This document shows positions 1 to 9,047 of a stretch of 64,000 nt of DNA, piece by piece (positions within the stretch are counted from its first letter, which is position 1; each line of letters opens with the position of its first letter). A model generated the notes under the pieces. It saw nothing but the letters and a program-made list of their open reading frames with translations, did not search any database and was not told the DNA's origin. A program made the position numbers and the translations under genes. Location of the stretch: positions 62,001-126,000 of the forward strand of contig NZ_CP047198.1 in NCBI RefSeq assembly GCF_030408635.1, in the 5' to 3' direction. The stretch is from Corynebacterium coyleae. GTDB lineage: Bacteria; Actinomycetota; Actinomycetes; Mycobacteriales; Mycobacteriaceae.

Positions 1-80
1 GATGTGGGTGTTGCGCGCCACGGACGGCTCCTTAGTAGTGAGTTTGCGTAGAACTCATTGTACGACCCGTGAAAATCAAA

Positions 81-109
81 TTGGGATACAACTCAGTAAG
101 GCATATAAT
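81..109 (+). promoter_or_regulatory. sigma-70-type promoter for the first gene
   Basis: A TTGGGA -35-like box (81-86) is followed after 17 bp by a perfect TATAAT -10 box (104-109). The start codon at 146 has an AGGAG ribosome-binding site at 134-138, so this gene, unlike most others here, has a leader of about 30 nt. Confidence 0.65.
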
Positions 110-145
110 TTCAGGAATGCCCGTAACACGTCCAGGAGAATGCGC

Positions 146-832
146 ATGGAACGCAGACATGCACCGCGACCATCTGGTGAGCTGATCGCAGCCGTTCACC
201 GGCTGACCGCGAAACAGGTCGACGTGTTCCACGAGGTGCAGCGCCACCCTGAGGGAGTCCAAGTCGCCGAGATCGGCGAGGCGCTTGGCATGCACCCCAA
301 CACAGTGCGCGGCCACCTCGACGAACTGATGAGCGCAGGCGTGGTCAGCCGCCACGTCGCTACCGGATCTGGCAGGGGCCGCCCGTCGCACGTGTACACC
401 GCTCGGGTTGCACGCACGAGCAGTGCGTCGCGCGCAATTGTGGCACTGGTGGAGGTGCTTGCGAGCAAACTGCCTGACGACGCCACCGCCACCACCGCTA
501 AGGCCATCGGCCGCGAATGGGCCAACCGGATCAACGCCCGCCCTGAAAGCGGTACCGCAACAGACCTGGACTGTGCGGAGCGACAGGCCGCCGAGATGCT
601 GCGGGAGATGGGCTTCGATCCGCTGCACCGCCCCGACGCCACAACGCGGAAAGTGCGGGAACTCGGCCTCAACGCCTGTCCCTTCATCACGGAGAGTGGC
701 AAGCGCCCTGCCCCGGTCATCTGTGCGCTGCACGAAGGGTTCTTGGAGGAAAGCCTCGACGGCTTCAAGGTGCAGTTGCGCCCCCACGACCGGCCAGGGG
801 AGTGCGGGGCCCGTCTGACCAAGCGGCCTTAG
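146..832 (+). CDS. HTH transcriptional regulator with C-terminal cysteine domain (COG2345/SufR-like)
   Basis: The protein is 228 aa. Residues about 17-75 form an ArsR/MarR-like winged helix (PEGVQVAEIGEALGMHPNTV recognition region). The C-terminal third carries three spaced cysteines in contexts NACPF, ICALH and GECGARL, the pattern of COG2345 regulators such as SufR, which bind an Fe-S cluster in the family. The ATG at 146 was chosen because AGGAG ends 7 nt upstream; the ATG at 140 would leave a spacing of one base. It is followed within 30 bp by the glutaminase gene, which has its own leaderless-type promoter. The regulated target is not evident, since no suf genes are in the window. Fe-S binding is inferred from cysteine spacing only. 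Confidence 0.7.
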   Translation: MERRHAPRPSGELIAAVHRLTAKQVDVFHEVQRHPEGVQVAEIGEALGMHPNTVRGHLDELMSAGVVSRHVATGSGRGRPSHVYTARVARTSSASRAIVALVEVLASKLPDDATATTAKAIGREWANRINARPESGTATDLDCAERQAAEMLREMGFDPLHRPDATTRKVRELGLNACPFITESGKRPAPVICALHEGFLEESLDGFKVQLRPHDRPGECGARLTKRP

Positions 833-860
833 TATCCTCCGCAGGTCCTACACTTGCGGC

Positions 861-2522
861 ATGCGTTCGCCTGTGACTGAATACCTGCACGACATCGTCG
901 AATCGGTGCGTGACCACGACTCCGGCCACCGCGCCGACTACATCGACGTGCTCAAACACGCCGACCCCGACAAGCTTGGCCTTGCGCTGTGCACCGCAGA
1001 CGGACAGCTTTACGCGGTCGGGGACTGCGACTACGAGTTCTCCATCCAGTCCATCTCCAAACCGTTCGTCTATGCGCTCGCGCTGGACATGTACGGGCCC
1101 GACGAGGTCCACACCCACGTCGGCGTCGAGCCCTCCGGCGAGGCCTTCAACGCACTTTCGCTTGATAGCGAAGGCCGGCCCGCCAACCCCCTTATCAACG
1201 CCGGCGCCATCACCGTCAACCAACTCATCGGTGGCCCCGACATCCCCGTGGAGCAGCGCAGCGAGAAAATCCGCGCCTACTTCTCCCGCCTCGCCGGCCG
1301 CGAACTGCGCATCGACCAGCAGGTATTCGAATCCGAAAAGGCCACTGCCGACCGCAACAAGGCGTTCGCCCACATGCTGCGCGAAGCCGGAACCATTAGC
1401 GACGACGCCCACGACGCCGTCGCCTCCTACATCGCCCAGTGCGCCATCCTGGCCACCGTCAAGGACCTCGCGGTGATGGCGGCAACCCTTGCCAACGCCG
1501 GCATCCAACCCGTCACCGGGGAGCGCATCGTCTCGGCGGAAGCGGCCCGACTCGCCCAAGCCGTGATGGTCTCCGCCGGTATGTACGACGCCTCCGGGCG
1601 CTGGATGGTCAACGTCGGCATCCCCGCGAAGTCAGGCGTGGCCGGTGGCTTGATCGGGACGTTGCCGGGCCAGTTAGGTATTGCGTCGCTAAGCCCGCGC
1701 CTGGATAAACAGGGCAACTCCGTGCGCGGAGTAAAAATCTTCCAGGAACTGTCCAGCTCCATGGGCCTGAACCTGCTGTCGTCGAATTTCTACTTCGCGC
1801 CGGGCATCCGCCGCATCGAACGCCGCGATGACGCCGAAATCGTCGAACTACAAGGCATGATCACGTTCACCTCCGCTGAGAAGATCCTCCGTGGTCTTTC
1901 CCAGCGTCGCCTGACCAGCACAAACCTCATCCTTGACGTCTCTGGCGTGACCGCGTTTAACAAGGCCGGCCGCGACCTGATCAAAGACGGCCTCATGCAG
2001 TACCGGGACGAGGGCTACAACATCTCCATCTACGACCCGGACCACACGCTGTCGGACTACGAGTTTGCCGACGGCACCACAGCCCAAGCCATCCGCGACT
2101 TCACCGCCTCCTTCTCCGTCCCCGCCACGCGCGAAGAGGTCTACCAAGCGATCACCAAACCCAAAACCTGGTGGGACGAACGCGTCGAAGGCGACGCCGC
2201 CGAACAAGGCTCCGAGTTCCACTACTCCGACGACGACCGCTACGTCGGCTTCTCCGTCAAGGAAGCCGACGACGGCAAGCGCATCGTCTGGGACGTCGAA
2301 CCAACCGACAACCCCAAGGAAGACCACGAGTGGGACGACACGTCGCTTATCTTCGACATCGAAGAGGACGAGTCCGGCAAAACCAAGGTCAACTTCACCC
2401 ACCGCGGCATGCGCCCCCACGACAGCGGTTACGAGGAAATTGCCTCCGCATGGAAGGAACGCATTGCCAAGGGTCTGCAGCCGCTCATCGGGCGCAGGGA
2501 GGAAAATTCGACCGATTCATGA
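861..2522 (+). CDS. glsA: glutaminase fused to STAS and SRPBCC (AHSA1-like) domains
   Basis: This 553-aa protein begins with a complete serine-dependent glutaminase domain (about 1-310) carrying the active-site S-x-x-K (S64-ISK67). It should hydrolyse glutamine to glutamate and ammonia in the cytoplasm. Residues about 325-413 form a STAS domain, a combination known in actinobacterial glutaminases. Residues about 415-545 resemble an AHSA1/SRPBCC ligand-binding fold (VPATREEVYQAI, TKPKTWWDE, FTHRGM). The third domain is in the same uninterrupted frame. A TACACT -10 box at 849-854 ends 6 nt before the ATG, so the mRNA is probably leaderless. The stop codon lies inside a 23-bp tandem repeat. The glutaminase assignment is firm; the role of the SRPBCC tail is unknown. 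Confidence 0.9.
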   Translation: MRSPVTEYLHDIVESVRDHDSGHRADYIDVLKHADPDKLGLALCTADGQLYAVGDCDYEFSIQSISKPFVYALALDMYGPDEVHTHVGVEPSGEAFNALSLDSEGRPANPLINAGAITVNQLIGGPDIPVEQRSEKIRAYFSRLAGRELRIDQQVFESEKATADRNKAFAHMLREAGTISDDAHDAVASYIAQCAILATVKDLAVMAATLANAGIQPVTGERIVSAEAARLAQAVMVSAGMYDASGRWMVNVGIPAKSGVAGGLIGTLPGQLGIASLSPRLDKQGNSVRGVKIFQELSSSMGLNLLSSNFYFAPGIRRIERRDDAEIVELQGMITFTSAEKILRGLSQRRLTSTNLILDVSGVTAFNKAGRDLIKDGLMQYRDEGYNISIYDPDHTLSDYEFADGTTAQAIRDFTASFSVPATREEVYQAITKPKTWWDERVEGDAAEQGSEFHYSDDDRYVGFSVKEADDGKRIVWDVEPTDNPKEDHEWDDTSLIFDIEEDESGKTKVNFTHRGMRPHDSGYEEIASAWKERIAKGLQPLIGRREENSTDS

Positions 2523-2554
2523 CGGAAAAAACGACCGATTCAAGACGGAAAATT
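2501..2554. repeat. 23-bp tandem repeat, 2.3 copies
   Basis: Units 2501-2523 and 2524-2546 share GGAAAA--CGACCGATTCA-GAC with few differences, and a third partial unit begins at 2547. The array spans the 3' end of the glutaminase gene and the -35 to -10 area of the next gene, whose likely -10 is TATGGT at 2557. This placement fits an operator, but no regulator is identified. Confidence 0.7.
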
Positions 2555-2570
2555 GGTATGGTTCATATCT

Positions 2571-3815
2571 ATGGGATACCTGCAACGGGCTGTAGACACA
2601 CAACTTGACCAGCTCCTTCCGTATGCGTCTGCTATTGCGGTTGAGGGGCCGAAAGGTGTCGGCAAAACCGAAACTGCGCGCCGGCGAGCGCCGACGGTGC
2701 TCAAGCTCGACACGGATGAGGGTGCCGGAGTTCTCGCCTCCGATCCGGCGTTCACCGCAAGCCCTGATGGCACGATCTTGATCGATGAATGGCAGCGCCA
2801 CCCCGAGTCCTGGGATTACGTCAGGCGGGCGGTGGATAATGGTGCTCCCGCCGGGCGTTTTCTCCTGACCGGCTCAGCCACTCCCGTAGCCGGGACTGAT
2901 ACTCACAGCGGAGCAGGGCGCATCTTGTCAATGCGGATGAGACCGTTGGCGTTGTTTGAACGGCGTGGCTGGGAGTCGTCGATAAGCATGCGCGAACTTT
3001 TTCAAGGCGACGCAACCATCGCAGGCGAGACCGACAAAACCCTGAAAGACTACATTGACGCGATAGCGTCCGGCGGCTTCCCGGGGTTCTATGAAGCGCC
3101 ACCGGTACTCCGCAACCAGCAGCTGGACTCCTACCTCACCCGTGTGGTGGATCGCGACCTCCCTGAGCAGGGCTACACCGCGCGCAACCCAACAGCGTTG
3201 ATGAACTGGCTAGCGGCGTACGCAGCAGCCAGCTCCACGACGACGAGCTACCAGGAGATTCTCGACGCAGCCACGCCCGGACAAACCAACAAACCCGCCA
3301 AATCCACGACGATGGTGTACAGAGAAAAACTCGCCGAGTTGTGGATGCTGGACCCCGTGCCAGCTTGGGACATGCGACGCTCCCCGTTCGCTGGCCTCGC
3401 GAAAGCACCGAAACACCAGCTTGCGGACCCAGCGTTTGTCCTGCGTCTGCTGGAGATTCCAGCTGCGAAACTCACGGGGCGGTTCAACTATCTGCTCGGA
3501 CCACTGTTCGAGTCGCTCGCCACCCTCACCGTGCGGGTAGCGGCGCAAGCATCCTTCGGTACCGTCGGCCACTTCCGCACGGTCAAAGGGGATCGAGAGG
3601 TCGACCTCATTGCGCAGGACCAAGACGGTGCGATCGTGGCATTGGAGGTCAAACTGGCCGCCAACGTGGGTGACGACGACGTCAAGCACCTGCTTTGGTT
3701 GCGCGAGAAACTCCCGGACGATGTTGTGGACGCGGTGATCCTCACCACCGGCAACCGCGCCTACCGCCGCCCCGACGGAATCGCGGTCGTACCGCTGGCG
3801 CTGCTCGGTGCGTAG
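2571..3815 (+). CDS. AAA ATPase with DUF4143 C-terminal domain
   Basis: The 414-aa protein has Walker A GPKGVGKT (residues 26-33) and Walker B TILIDE (68-73) in an AAA_14-type N-terminal domain. It ends in a DUF4143 region with the nuclease-like stretch GDREVDLIAQ and ALEVKLAAN, which resembles a PD-(D/E)xK fold. Family members are widespread and their function is poorly defined. The ATG at 2571 fits a leaderless promoter (TATGGT at 2557-2562). The earlier TTG at 2553 would start inside that -10 box. The gene contains one exact copy of the iterated TCGTCGATAA motif at 2977. It stands alone between glutaminase and the GH13 gene, and its substrate is unknown. Confidence 0.8.
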   Translation: MGYLQRAVDTQLDQLLPYASAIAVEGPKGVGKTETARRRAPTVLKLDTDEGAGVLASDPAFTASPDGTILIDEWQRHPESWDYVRRAVDNGAPAGRFLLTGSATPVAGTDTHSGAGRILSMRMRPLALFERRGWESSISMRELFQGDATIAGETDKTLKDYIDAIASGGFPGFYEAPPVLRNQQLDSYLTRVVDRDLPEQGYTARNPTALMNWLAAYAAASSTTTSYQEILDAATPGQTNKPAKSTTMVYREKLAELWMLDPVPAWDMRRSPFAGLAKAPKHQLADPAFVLRLLEIPAAKLTGRFNYLLGPLFESLATLTVRVAAQASFGTVGHFRTVKGDREVDLIAQDQDGAIVALEVKLAANVGDDDVKHLLWLREKLPDDVVDAVILTTGNRAYRRPDGIAVVPLALLGA

Positions 3816-3825
3816 GCTCGGGCTC

Positions 3826-4983
3826 ATGTTGGACCGCACAATCTGGTGGCACGTCTACCCGTTGGCCGCGCTCGGCGCCCCGATCCGCGACACAAAAGAC
3901 GCCGCACACCGCCTGCGCGGCCTCGAGCCGTGGCTGGACTACCTGGTCGAACTCGGCTGCAACGGCCTGCTGCTCGGCCCCATCTTCGAGTCGGTCACCC
4001 ACGGCTACGACACCCTCGACCACATGCGCATTGACGCACGGCTTGGCGACGACACCGACATCGACTGGCTTATCAACGCCTGCACCACACGTGGCATCAA
4101 CATCATGCTCGACGGGGTGTTTAACCACGTGGCCCGCACCCACCCCTGGGTCGAGCAAGGCCTTGCCGGCGACACGGACTGGGAGGGACACAACGAACTG
4201 GCCACCCTCCACCACGATGAGCCGGCAATTCGAGACGCGGTCGTCGATATCATGTGCCACTGGCTGCGACGCGGCATTGCGGGTTGGCGCCTCGACGTCG
4301 CCTACGCCGTCCCGCCCGAATTCTGGCGCGACGTGCTCGCCCGCGTTCGCGAGGAGTTCCCTGACGCAATGTTTCTCGGGGAGGTCATCCACGGCGACTA
4401 CGAAGAGATCGCCGCAGCTGGCACGCTCGACGCAGTCACCCAGTATGAACTATGGAAAGCCATCTGGTCATCGCTTGTCGACGCCAACTTTTGGGAGCTC
4501 GCCCACGCCCTCGAACGCCACCCCGCCGACCTGCTAACCAACACGTTCATTGGCAACCACGACGTTGACCGGATCGCCTCCACGGTTGGAACCAACAAAC
4601 TCGTCCTCGCCGCCGCGATCCTGATGACGGTGCCTGGCATGCCGTCGATCTACTACGGCGACGAGCAAGGCTTCACCGGCACCCGCGGGGAGGGCTGGTC
4701 TGCCGACGACGCCGTCCGGCCCGCCCTGCCAGCCACCCCGGCGGAACTCTCACCACTGGGTGGGTGGATTTTTACGGAGTATCAGAAGCTGATTGGGGTG
4801 CGTCGTCGCAACGCATGGCTCACGCGGGCTCGCGTTGAGGTGCTGGACAAGACCAACGAAACGATCTCGTTTACCTGCACCGACGGCGAACACTCACTGC
4901 AAACCGACCTGTGGCTTGACCCCACGCCCGGCGTGCGAATCCACGCCGACGGCAACGAGCTTTACAGCTGGATGTTGAAGTAA
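3826..4983 (+). CDS. GH13 alpha-amylase family glycosidase
   Basis: The 385-aa protein is a compact GH13 (beta/alpha)8 enzyme. It carries DGVFNH (96-101), the nucleophile region GWRLD (D157), the acid/base GEV (E186) and NHDVDR (D246). All three carboxylates of the family are present, so it should be active on alpha-glucosidic bonds. The exact specificity (maltose, trehalose or glucan) cannot be read from this. It is short for an amylase because the usual C-terminal beta domain is reduced. TAGGCT at 3813-3818 with a 7-nt gap supports the ATG at 3826 as a leaderless start. Its 3' end overlaps the opposing secreted-protein gene by 22 bp. Confidence 0.85.
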   Translation: MLDRTIWWHVYPLAALGAPIRDTKDAAHRLRGLEPWLDYLVELGCNGLLLGPIFESVTHGYDTLDHMRIDARLGDDTDIDWLINACTTRGINIMLDGVFNHVARTHPWVEQGLAGDTDWEGHNELATLHHDEPAIRDAVVDIMCHWLRRGIAGWRLDVAYAVPPEFWRDVLARVREEFPDAMFLGEVIHGDYEEIAAAGTLDAVTQYELWKAIWSSLVDANFWELAHALERHPADLLTNTFIGNHDVDRIASTVGTNKLVLAAAILMTVPGMPSIYYGDEQGFTGTRGEGWSADDAVRPALPATPAELSPLGGWIFTEYQKLIGVRRRNAWLTRARVEVLDKTNETISFTCTDGEHSLQTDLWLDPTPGVRIHADGNELYSWMLK

Positions 4984-5522
4984 GCCAGGATTTGCGCCAA
5001 CGCGTCCTGCAGCAACTTCAGCAGGTCCGGCAACTGCAGCGTGGTCACGCCCGCGACCGGCACATCCACCGACGGCATACCAGCCGGGGTGAGGTTGATG
5101 CGCTCCGGGAACTGCGGCTGAATCTTCGGCTGCTGCTTTGGCTGCGGGGCTGGTTGCTGGGCAGGTGCTGGCTGCTGCGCGGGCGCGTTCTGCTTCGGCG
5201 CGGTGTTGTTGGCGTTGTTGGAGTTGCTGTTGTTGCCGCCGGTTGTACCTTTGAGGCCGCAGCGGTTGGCGGCTTCGTCGACACGCGAAAGCGCATCCAG
5301 GATCTGCGGGCCGCGACGGTCGAACATCGCGATTGTGCGCGCCTGGCGGACTTTTTGCTGGTAGTCGGCGTCATTGGTCCAGTAGCGGGAGGCCTGGTCG
5401 CAGGAGATCGGACCCGCGGGCAGCTTCGCCAGGGTGTCGTCGATGGCGTCAGCCTGGGCGGTCGGCGCGGCGGCGATCGTGCCGGCCAGCGCCGCGGTCA
5501 TAGCGAGAGTACGAAACTTCAT
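4962..5522 (-). CDS. secreted protein with Asn- and Pro/Gln-rich linker
   Basis: The 186-aa protein starts with a Sec signal peptide (hydrophobic core followed by APTAQADA). A small folded region of about 80 aa contains two cysteines (ISCDQ and NRCGL). Then come an Asn-rich stretch (NNSNSNNANN), a PAQQP/PKQQP linker and a hydrophobic amphipathic C-terminus with LLKLLQDAL. The start at 5522 sits 5-7 nt after a CATACT/TACTGT -10-like box; the upstream extension to 5594 runs into the repeat element and lacks a signal peptide. I do not recognise the family. The protein is probably exported to the cell envelope. Confidence 0.75.
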   Translation of the reverse strand: MKFRTLAMTAALAGTIAAAPTAQADAIDDTLAKLPAGPISCDQASRYWTNDADYQQKVRQARTIAMFDRRGPQILDALSRVDEAANRCGLKGTTGGNNSNSNNANNTAPKQNAPAQQPAPAQQPAPQPKQQPKIQPQFPERINLTPAGMPSVDVPVAGVTTLQLPDLLKLLQDALAQILAYFNIQL

Positions 5523-5589
5523 GCGGGACAGTATGTCACGGATGGGGCAGATGTGACAGGTGGTGCGAGCCTTGGAAGGGCGTGAAACC

Positions 5590-5705
5590 TTCATATGCAG
5601 GGCTCGATATGCGTAAGTCCAGGTAGGGGGGTTTTCGAGAAATTGTGGCCGAAATTCGGAAAACGCGGTGACCAGCGGTTACGCATATCGAGCCCTGCAT
5701 ATGAA
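5590..5705. repeat. 116-bp MITE-like inverted-repeat element, copy 1
   Basis: Perfect 27-bp inverted repeats (5590-5616 and 5679-5705, beginning TTCATATGCAGGG) flank a 62-bp centre. The centre is itself an imperfect palindrome built on CGTTTTC and GGCCGAAAT, so the whole unit can fold into one long hairpin. Copy 2 lies at 9048-9163 with the same length and identical arms. It sits between the start of the secreted-protein gene and the 3' end of the M20 gene and has no coding capacity. Confidence 0.9.
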
Positions 5706-5719
5706 CCGAAATAGCGGAA

Positions 5720-7033
5720 CTATGCCCCGACGAAGCGGCGGATCAGGGAACGGTACGCCCGGACGGTGAGGTCGACGTCTTCGAGGGAGACGGATTCGTC
5801 GTGGCTGTGGAGCTCACCTAGAACAGACCCCAGCGTTTCGCCGCGCCCGTGGAGGGCGAATCCGTAGCCGACGCCACCTTTACGACGAGCAAAGCGCAGG
5901 TCGGATCCACCCGCCGCGATCGTCGGGACGACGGGGACGTCGGGGAAGAATTCGTGGAAGGTGTCCACGATGGCGTCGTAAAGCGGGCCCGAGGTGGGGG
6001 AGACGGTGCCGGGTTCGGTGATGAGGTGGGTGATCTCCACCTCGTCGGCAAGGTCGCCGAGCGCTTCCCGCAGCAGATCGTCGATCTCTTCTTGCGTTTG
6101 GCCAGGCAAGGGCCGGATGTCGAGCTCCATCCAAGCGACGGACGGCAACACGTTGATCGCCTCGCCGGCACGCAGCACGGTGGGGGAGATGGTGAGGTGG
6201 CTCATGGCGTGGGAGTAGCTCTGCAGCTGACCGAACGTCTCGTAGCCTTCGCCGCGCAGCAGGGCCGCTTCGGTGTCGGGGTCGAATTTCCAGGCGCGGA
6301 CGTAGCCCTCCCAGATGTCGTCGCTACGCACTTCGGGCGTGATGGCGGCGATGCGGCGGGCGACCTCGCCGATCTTGGTGACCGCCATGTCGCGGCCGAA
6401 GGGTGCGGAGCCGTGGCCGGCGTCGCCATGCACGGTCAAGCGGCGCTGTGCGGCGCCCTTCTCGCCAACGACAACCACGAGTGCGTCAGAGCCGTCGGAC
6501 ACAGGCAGGTGTGAGCCGCCCTCCTCGGATAGGCAGTTCGCCCAGGCGAACGACGCGTTTTCGGCGAGCCACGCCGCGCCGAGGCCACCGCGGGCCTCCT
6601 CGTCGGCACACCCCACGAAGGTCAGGGTGCCTTTGGGTTGCGTGCCGGAGAGGGCAACGTCGCGCACAGCCGCCGCCATCGCTGCGGTGATGTAGAGCAT
6701 GTCGGTGGCGCCGCGCCCGTAGATGCGGCCGTTTTTGATCTCACCCCCGAACGGGTCAACTGTCCATTTGTCCTCGTCGACGGGCACGACATCGGTGTGG
6801 CCCAAAAGGGTGAGTGGCTCGGCGTTGGGGTCGGTGCCTTCGATGGAAAACGCTACAGAAACTCGACCCGGATGGGGTTCGAAGCGTTCCACGTTTACAC
6901 GGGTATCCCCGAAGAATTCCTGCAGCGTGCGGGCGTTTCTTTCCTCGTGTCCAGAATCTGCCGTTAGGTTGTTGACGCATCCATTTCTAATAAGGGCATG
7001 TAACAGTTCCAGGGTGTCATCGGTTAGGCTCAT
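5720..7033 (-). CDS. M20/M25/M40 family metallopeptidase (dipeptidase/deacylase)
   Basis: The 437-aa protein has the M20 zinc-site motifs GHTDVVP (metal-binding His-x-Asp), GRGATDM and CADEEARGG, followed by the lid domain (HGDAGHGSAPFG) and a terminal metal His in FALHGRGE. Family members hydrolyse acylated amino acids or short peptides; the substrate here is undetermined. The start at 7033 is preferred because TAGTGT lies 8 nt upstream on the minus strand. A GTG at 7045 would overlap that promoter. The gene is divergent from a TetR regulator 41 bp away, a common arrangement for local repression. Confidence 0.85.
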   Translation of the reverse strand: MSLTDDTLELLHALIRNGCVNNLTADSGHEERNARTLQEFFGDTRVNVERFEPHPGRVSVAFSIEGTDPNAEPLTLLGHTDVVPVDEDKWTVDPFGGEIKNGRIYGRGATDMLYITAAMAAAVRDVALSGTQPKGTLTFVGCADEEARGGLGAAWLAENASFAWANCLSEEGGSHLPVSDGSDALVVVVGEKGAAQRRLTVHGDAGHGSAPFGRDMAVTKIGEVARRIAAITPEVRSDDIWEGYVRAWKFDPDTEAALLRGEGYETFGQLQSYSHAMSHLTISPTVLRAGEAINVLPSVAWMELDIRPLPGQTQEEIDDLLREALGDLADEVEITHLITEPGTVSPTSGPLYDAIVDTFHEFFPDVPVVPTIAAGGSDLRFARRKGGVGYGFALHGRGETLGSVLGELHSHDESVSLEDVDLTVRAYRSLIRRFVGA

Positions 7034-7074
7034 ACCACATAACACTAATGTCGGAAATCTTTTGGAGACATGGG

Positions 7075-7665
7075 ATGACTGAAACTACCCTCCCGGGCCG
7101 CCGCTCGGACAGCCAAGACCCGCGCGCGCTGCGCACGCGAAAGGCGCTTATCGACGCCACCATGCGCCTTCTCAACGACTACGAGGTCGCTGATCTGAAT
7201 GTCTCGCAAATCGTGAAAGAAGCAGGCGTGAGCCGTCAGGTGTTTTACCAGCACTTTGAGGACCGCGACGCCCTCGTGCTCGCCACCGCAGCGCAGTGGG
7301 TCTTGGCGGCCTACGGCAGTTTCGCGGAACGATTCAGCATTGACAAGAACTTTGAAGCGTCGGTCACTGCACTGGCACAGGCGACCGCTGGTCACTACAC
7401 CGCCGCCACGCGCATCATCGACTCGCCGATCCACAGCCTCCTGGATAACCAGGTCTACGAGGTCATGCTGCCCACCATGCGCGAACAACTCCTGCCCCGC
7501 GCCGCCCGTTGGGAAAACGCGGACATGAAGCTTGTCGACGATATGGCCCGGTTCTACATCGCAGGCATGCAGCAACTCATTGAGCAGTGCATCCGCGAAG
7601 GCGTTCCCGCAGAGGAGTTTGGTCGCCGCGCCGAAGCCGTGCGCCGCGTGCTCATTCGTGAGTAG
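7075..7665 (+). CDS. TetR family transcriptional regulator
   Basis: The 196-aa protein has a typical TetR N-terminal HTH (LRTRKALIDATMRLL, then VSQIVKEAGVSRQVFYQHFE at about residues 44-64) and a variable ligand domain. GGAG at 7064-7067 is 7 nt from the ATG at 7075; the earlier ATG at 7048 has no ribosome-binding site. It is divergent from the M20 peptidase gene, which it may control, and 11 bp upstream of AMP nucleosidase, which has its own -10 box. Confidence 0.85.
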   Translation: MTETTLPGRRSDSQDPRALRTRKALIDATMRLLNDYEVADLNVSQIVKEAGVSRQVFYQHFEDRDALVLATAAQWVLAAYGSFAERFSIDKNFEASVTALAQATAGHYTAATRIIDSPIHSLLDNQVYEVMLPTMREQLLPRAARWENADMKLVDDMARFYIAGMQQLIEQCIREGVPAEEFGRRAEAVRRVLIRE

Positions 7666-7676
7666 CCTGGCGGGGT

Positions 7677-9035
7677 ATGAACCAGGCACGTGAGGTCGTC
7701 GAAAAGCTAAAAGCCCTGTACAACACGTCGTGCGACATCGCACGCGCCGGGGACTTCGAACGCTACGGGGAAGTGCGCTACCCCAAACTGACCGTTGACG
7801 TGCTCGAATGGCGCCCCATCGACCGCTCCAAAACCTTCGGCTACGTCGACGAAGCCGGCACCTACTCCGCAGTCCTCTCCCGCCCCGATCTGCTCGAGGA
7901 CTACCTCACCGCCCAACTCGAAGCGCTGACCTCGAACTATCCGTGCTCCATGCGTGTGGAGTACTCCGATATCGTCATCCCGCCCGCCTACATCAAGGGC
8001 ACACCGCCTATCGACGAAACACGCAACCTGCCCCGACCCGCCCTCGACGACGTCCACGACGCCATTGTCGACGGCCACTGGGACGCCTTCCATGGTCCGG
8101 AAAAACCCCTGTTCCACTTCGGCCCGCAACGCTTCGACCTCGCCATCGCGCGACTCGAGCACTACACCGGCATCGACGTGGACACCCTGCAGCGCTACAT
8201 CCTGTTCACCAACTACGCCATGCACGTCACCGAATTCGTGCGCTTCGGCCTGCGTGAACTTTCCGACCCCGACTCGCGCTACACCCGCCTCGTCCTCCCC
8301 TCCGGCGAAACAGTTTCCGACACCGTCGCGCTCGAAGACCTGGAGCTGGGGTCGAAGTTCCAGATGCCGCGCTACGACCTGATCACCGAAAACGGCGACG
8401 GCATCACCATGATCAACATCGGCGTCGGCCCCTCCAACGCCAAAACCATCACCGACTCGCTGGCCGTTCTGCGTCCGGAAGCGTGGATCATGATCGGCCA
8501 CTGCGCCGGCCTGGACGCCCGCATGCGCATCGGCGACCTCATCCTCGGCAACGCCTACGAACGCCACGACCACGTTCTCGACGACTACCTGCGCCGCGAA
8601 CTGCCCATCCCCGCCGTCCCCGAAGTGCAACGCACCCTGGAAAAGGCCGTGACCAAGGTCTACGGCGACGACGCGTCGTTGATGCGCACCGGCACCGTCC
8701 TGTCCACCGGCGACCGGAACTGGGAGTGGAAAGACCCGCAGGACCTGTGGGAATGGCTCCGGGGATCCACCGCCGCAGCCGTAGACATGGAGTCCTGCAC
8801 AATCGCCGCCAACGGCTACCGCTACCGCGTCCCCTACGGCACCCTGCTGGCCGTATCCGACCTGCCGTTGCACGCTGTGCCGAAACTGCCCGCCGGCGCC
8901 CAGGCGTTCTACTCCAACTCGAAGGAAGCCCACGTCATGTGTGCCGTGCGTGCGATGGAGAAGCTTGCCCGGCGCCCCGAACGTCTCCGGACCCGGAAGC
9001 TGCGCCGCACGATCGGTGAGGTCCCGTTCCGGTAG
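7677..9035 (+). CDS. amn: AMP nucleosidase
   Basis: The 452-aa protein matches the two-domain AMP nucleosidase architecture: an N-terminal regulatory domain (VEKLKALY, GYVDEAGTYS, SRPDLLEDYL) and a C-terminal nucleoside-phosphorylase-like catalytic domain (NIGVGPSNAKT, MIGHCAGLD, VDMESCTIAANG). It cleaves AMP to adenine and ribose 5-phosphate in purine salvage. Full length for the family. TAGCCT at 7663-7668 lies 8 nt before the ATG. It ends 13 bp before the second 116-bp inverted-repeat element. Confidence 0.92.
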   Translation: MNQAREVVEKLKALYNTSCDIARAGDFERYGEVRYPKLTVDVLEWRPIDRSKTFGYVDEAGTYSAVLSRPDLLEDYLTAQLEALTSNYPCSMRVEYSDIVIPPAYIKGTPPIDETRNLPRPALDDVHDAIVDGHWDAFHGPEKPLFHFGPQRFDLAIARLEHYTGIDVDTLQRYILFTNYAMHVTEFVRFGLRELSDPDSRYTRLVLPSGETVSDTVALEDLELGSKFQMPRYDLITENGDGITMINIGVGPSNAKTITDSLAVLRPEAWIMIGHCAGLDARMRIGDLILGNAYERHDHVLDDYLRRELPIPAVPEVQRTLEKAVTKVYGDDASLMRTGTVLSTGDRNWEWKDPQDLWEWLRGSTAAAVDMESCTIAANGYRYRVPYGTLLAVSDLPLHAVPKLPAGAQAFYSNSKEAHVMCAVRAMEKLARRPERLRTRKLRRTIGEVPFR

Positions 9036-9047
9036 GCCCTTCGCGGC

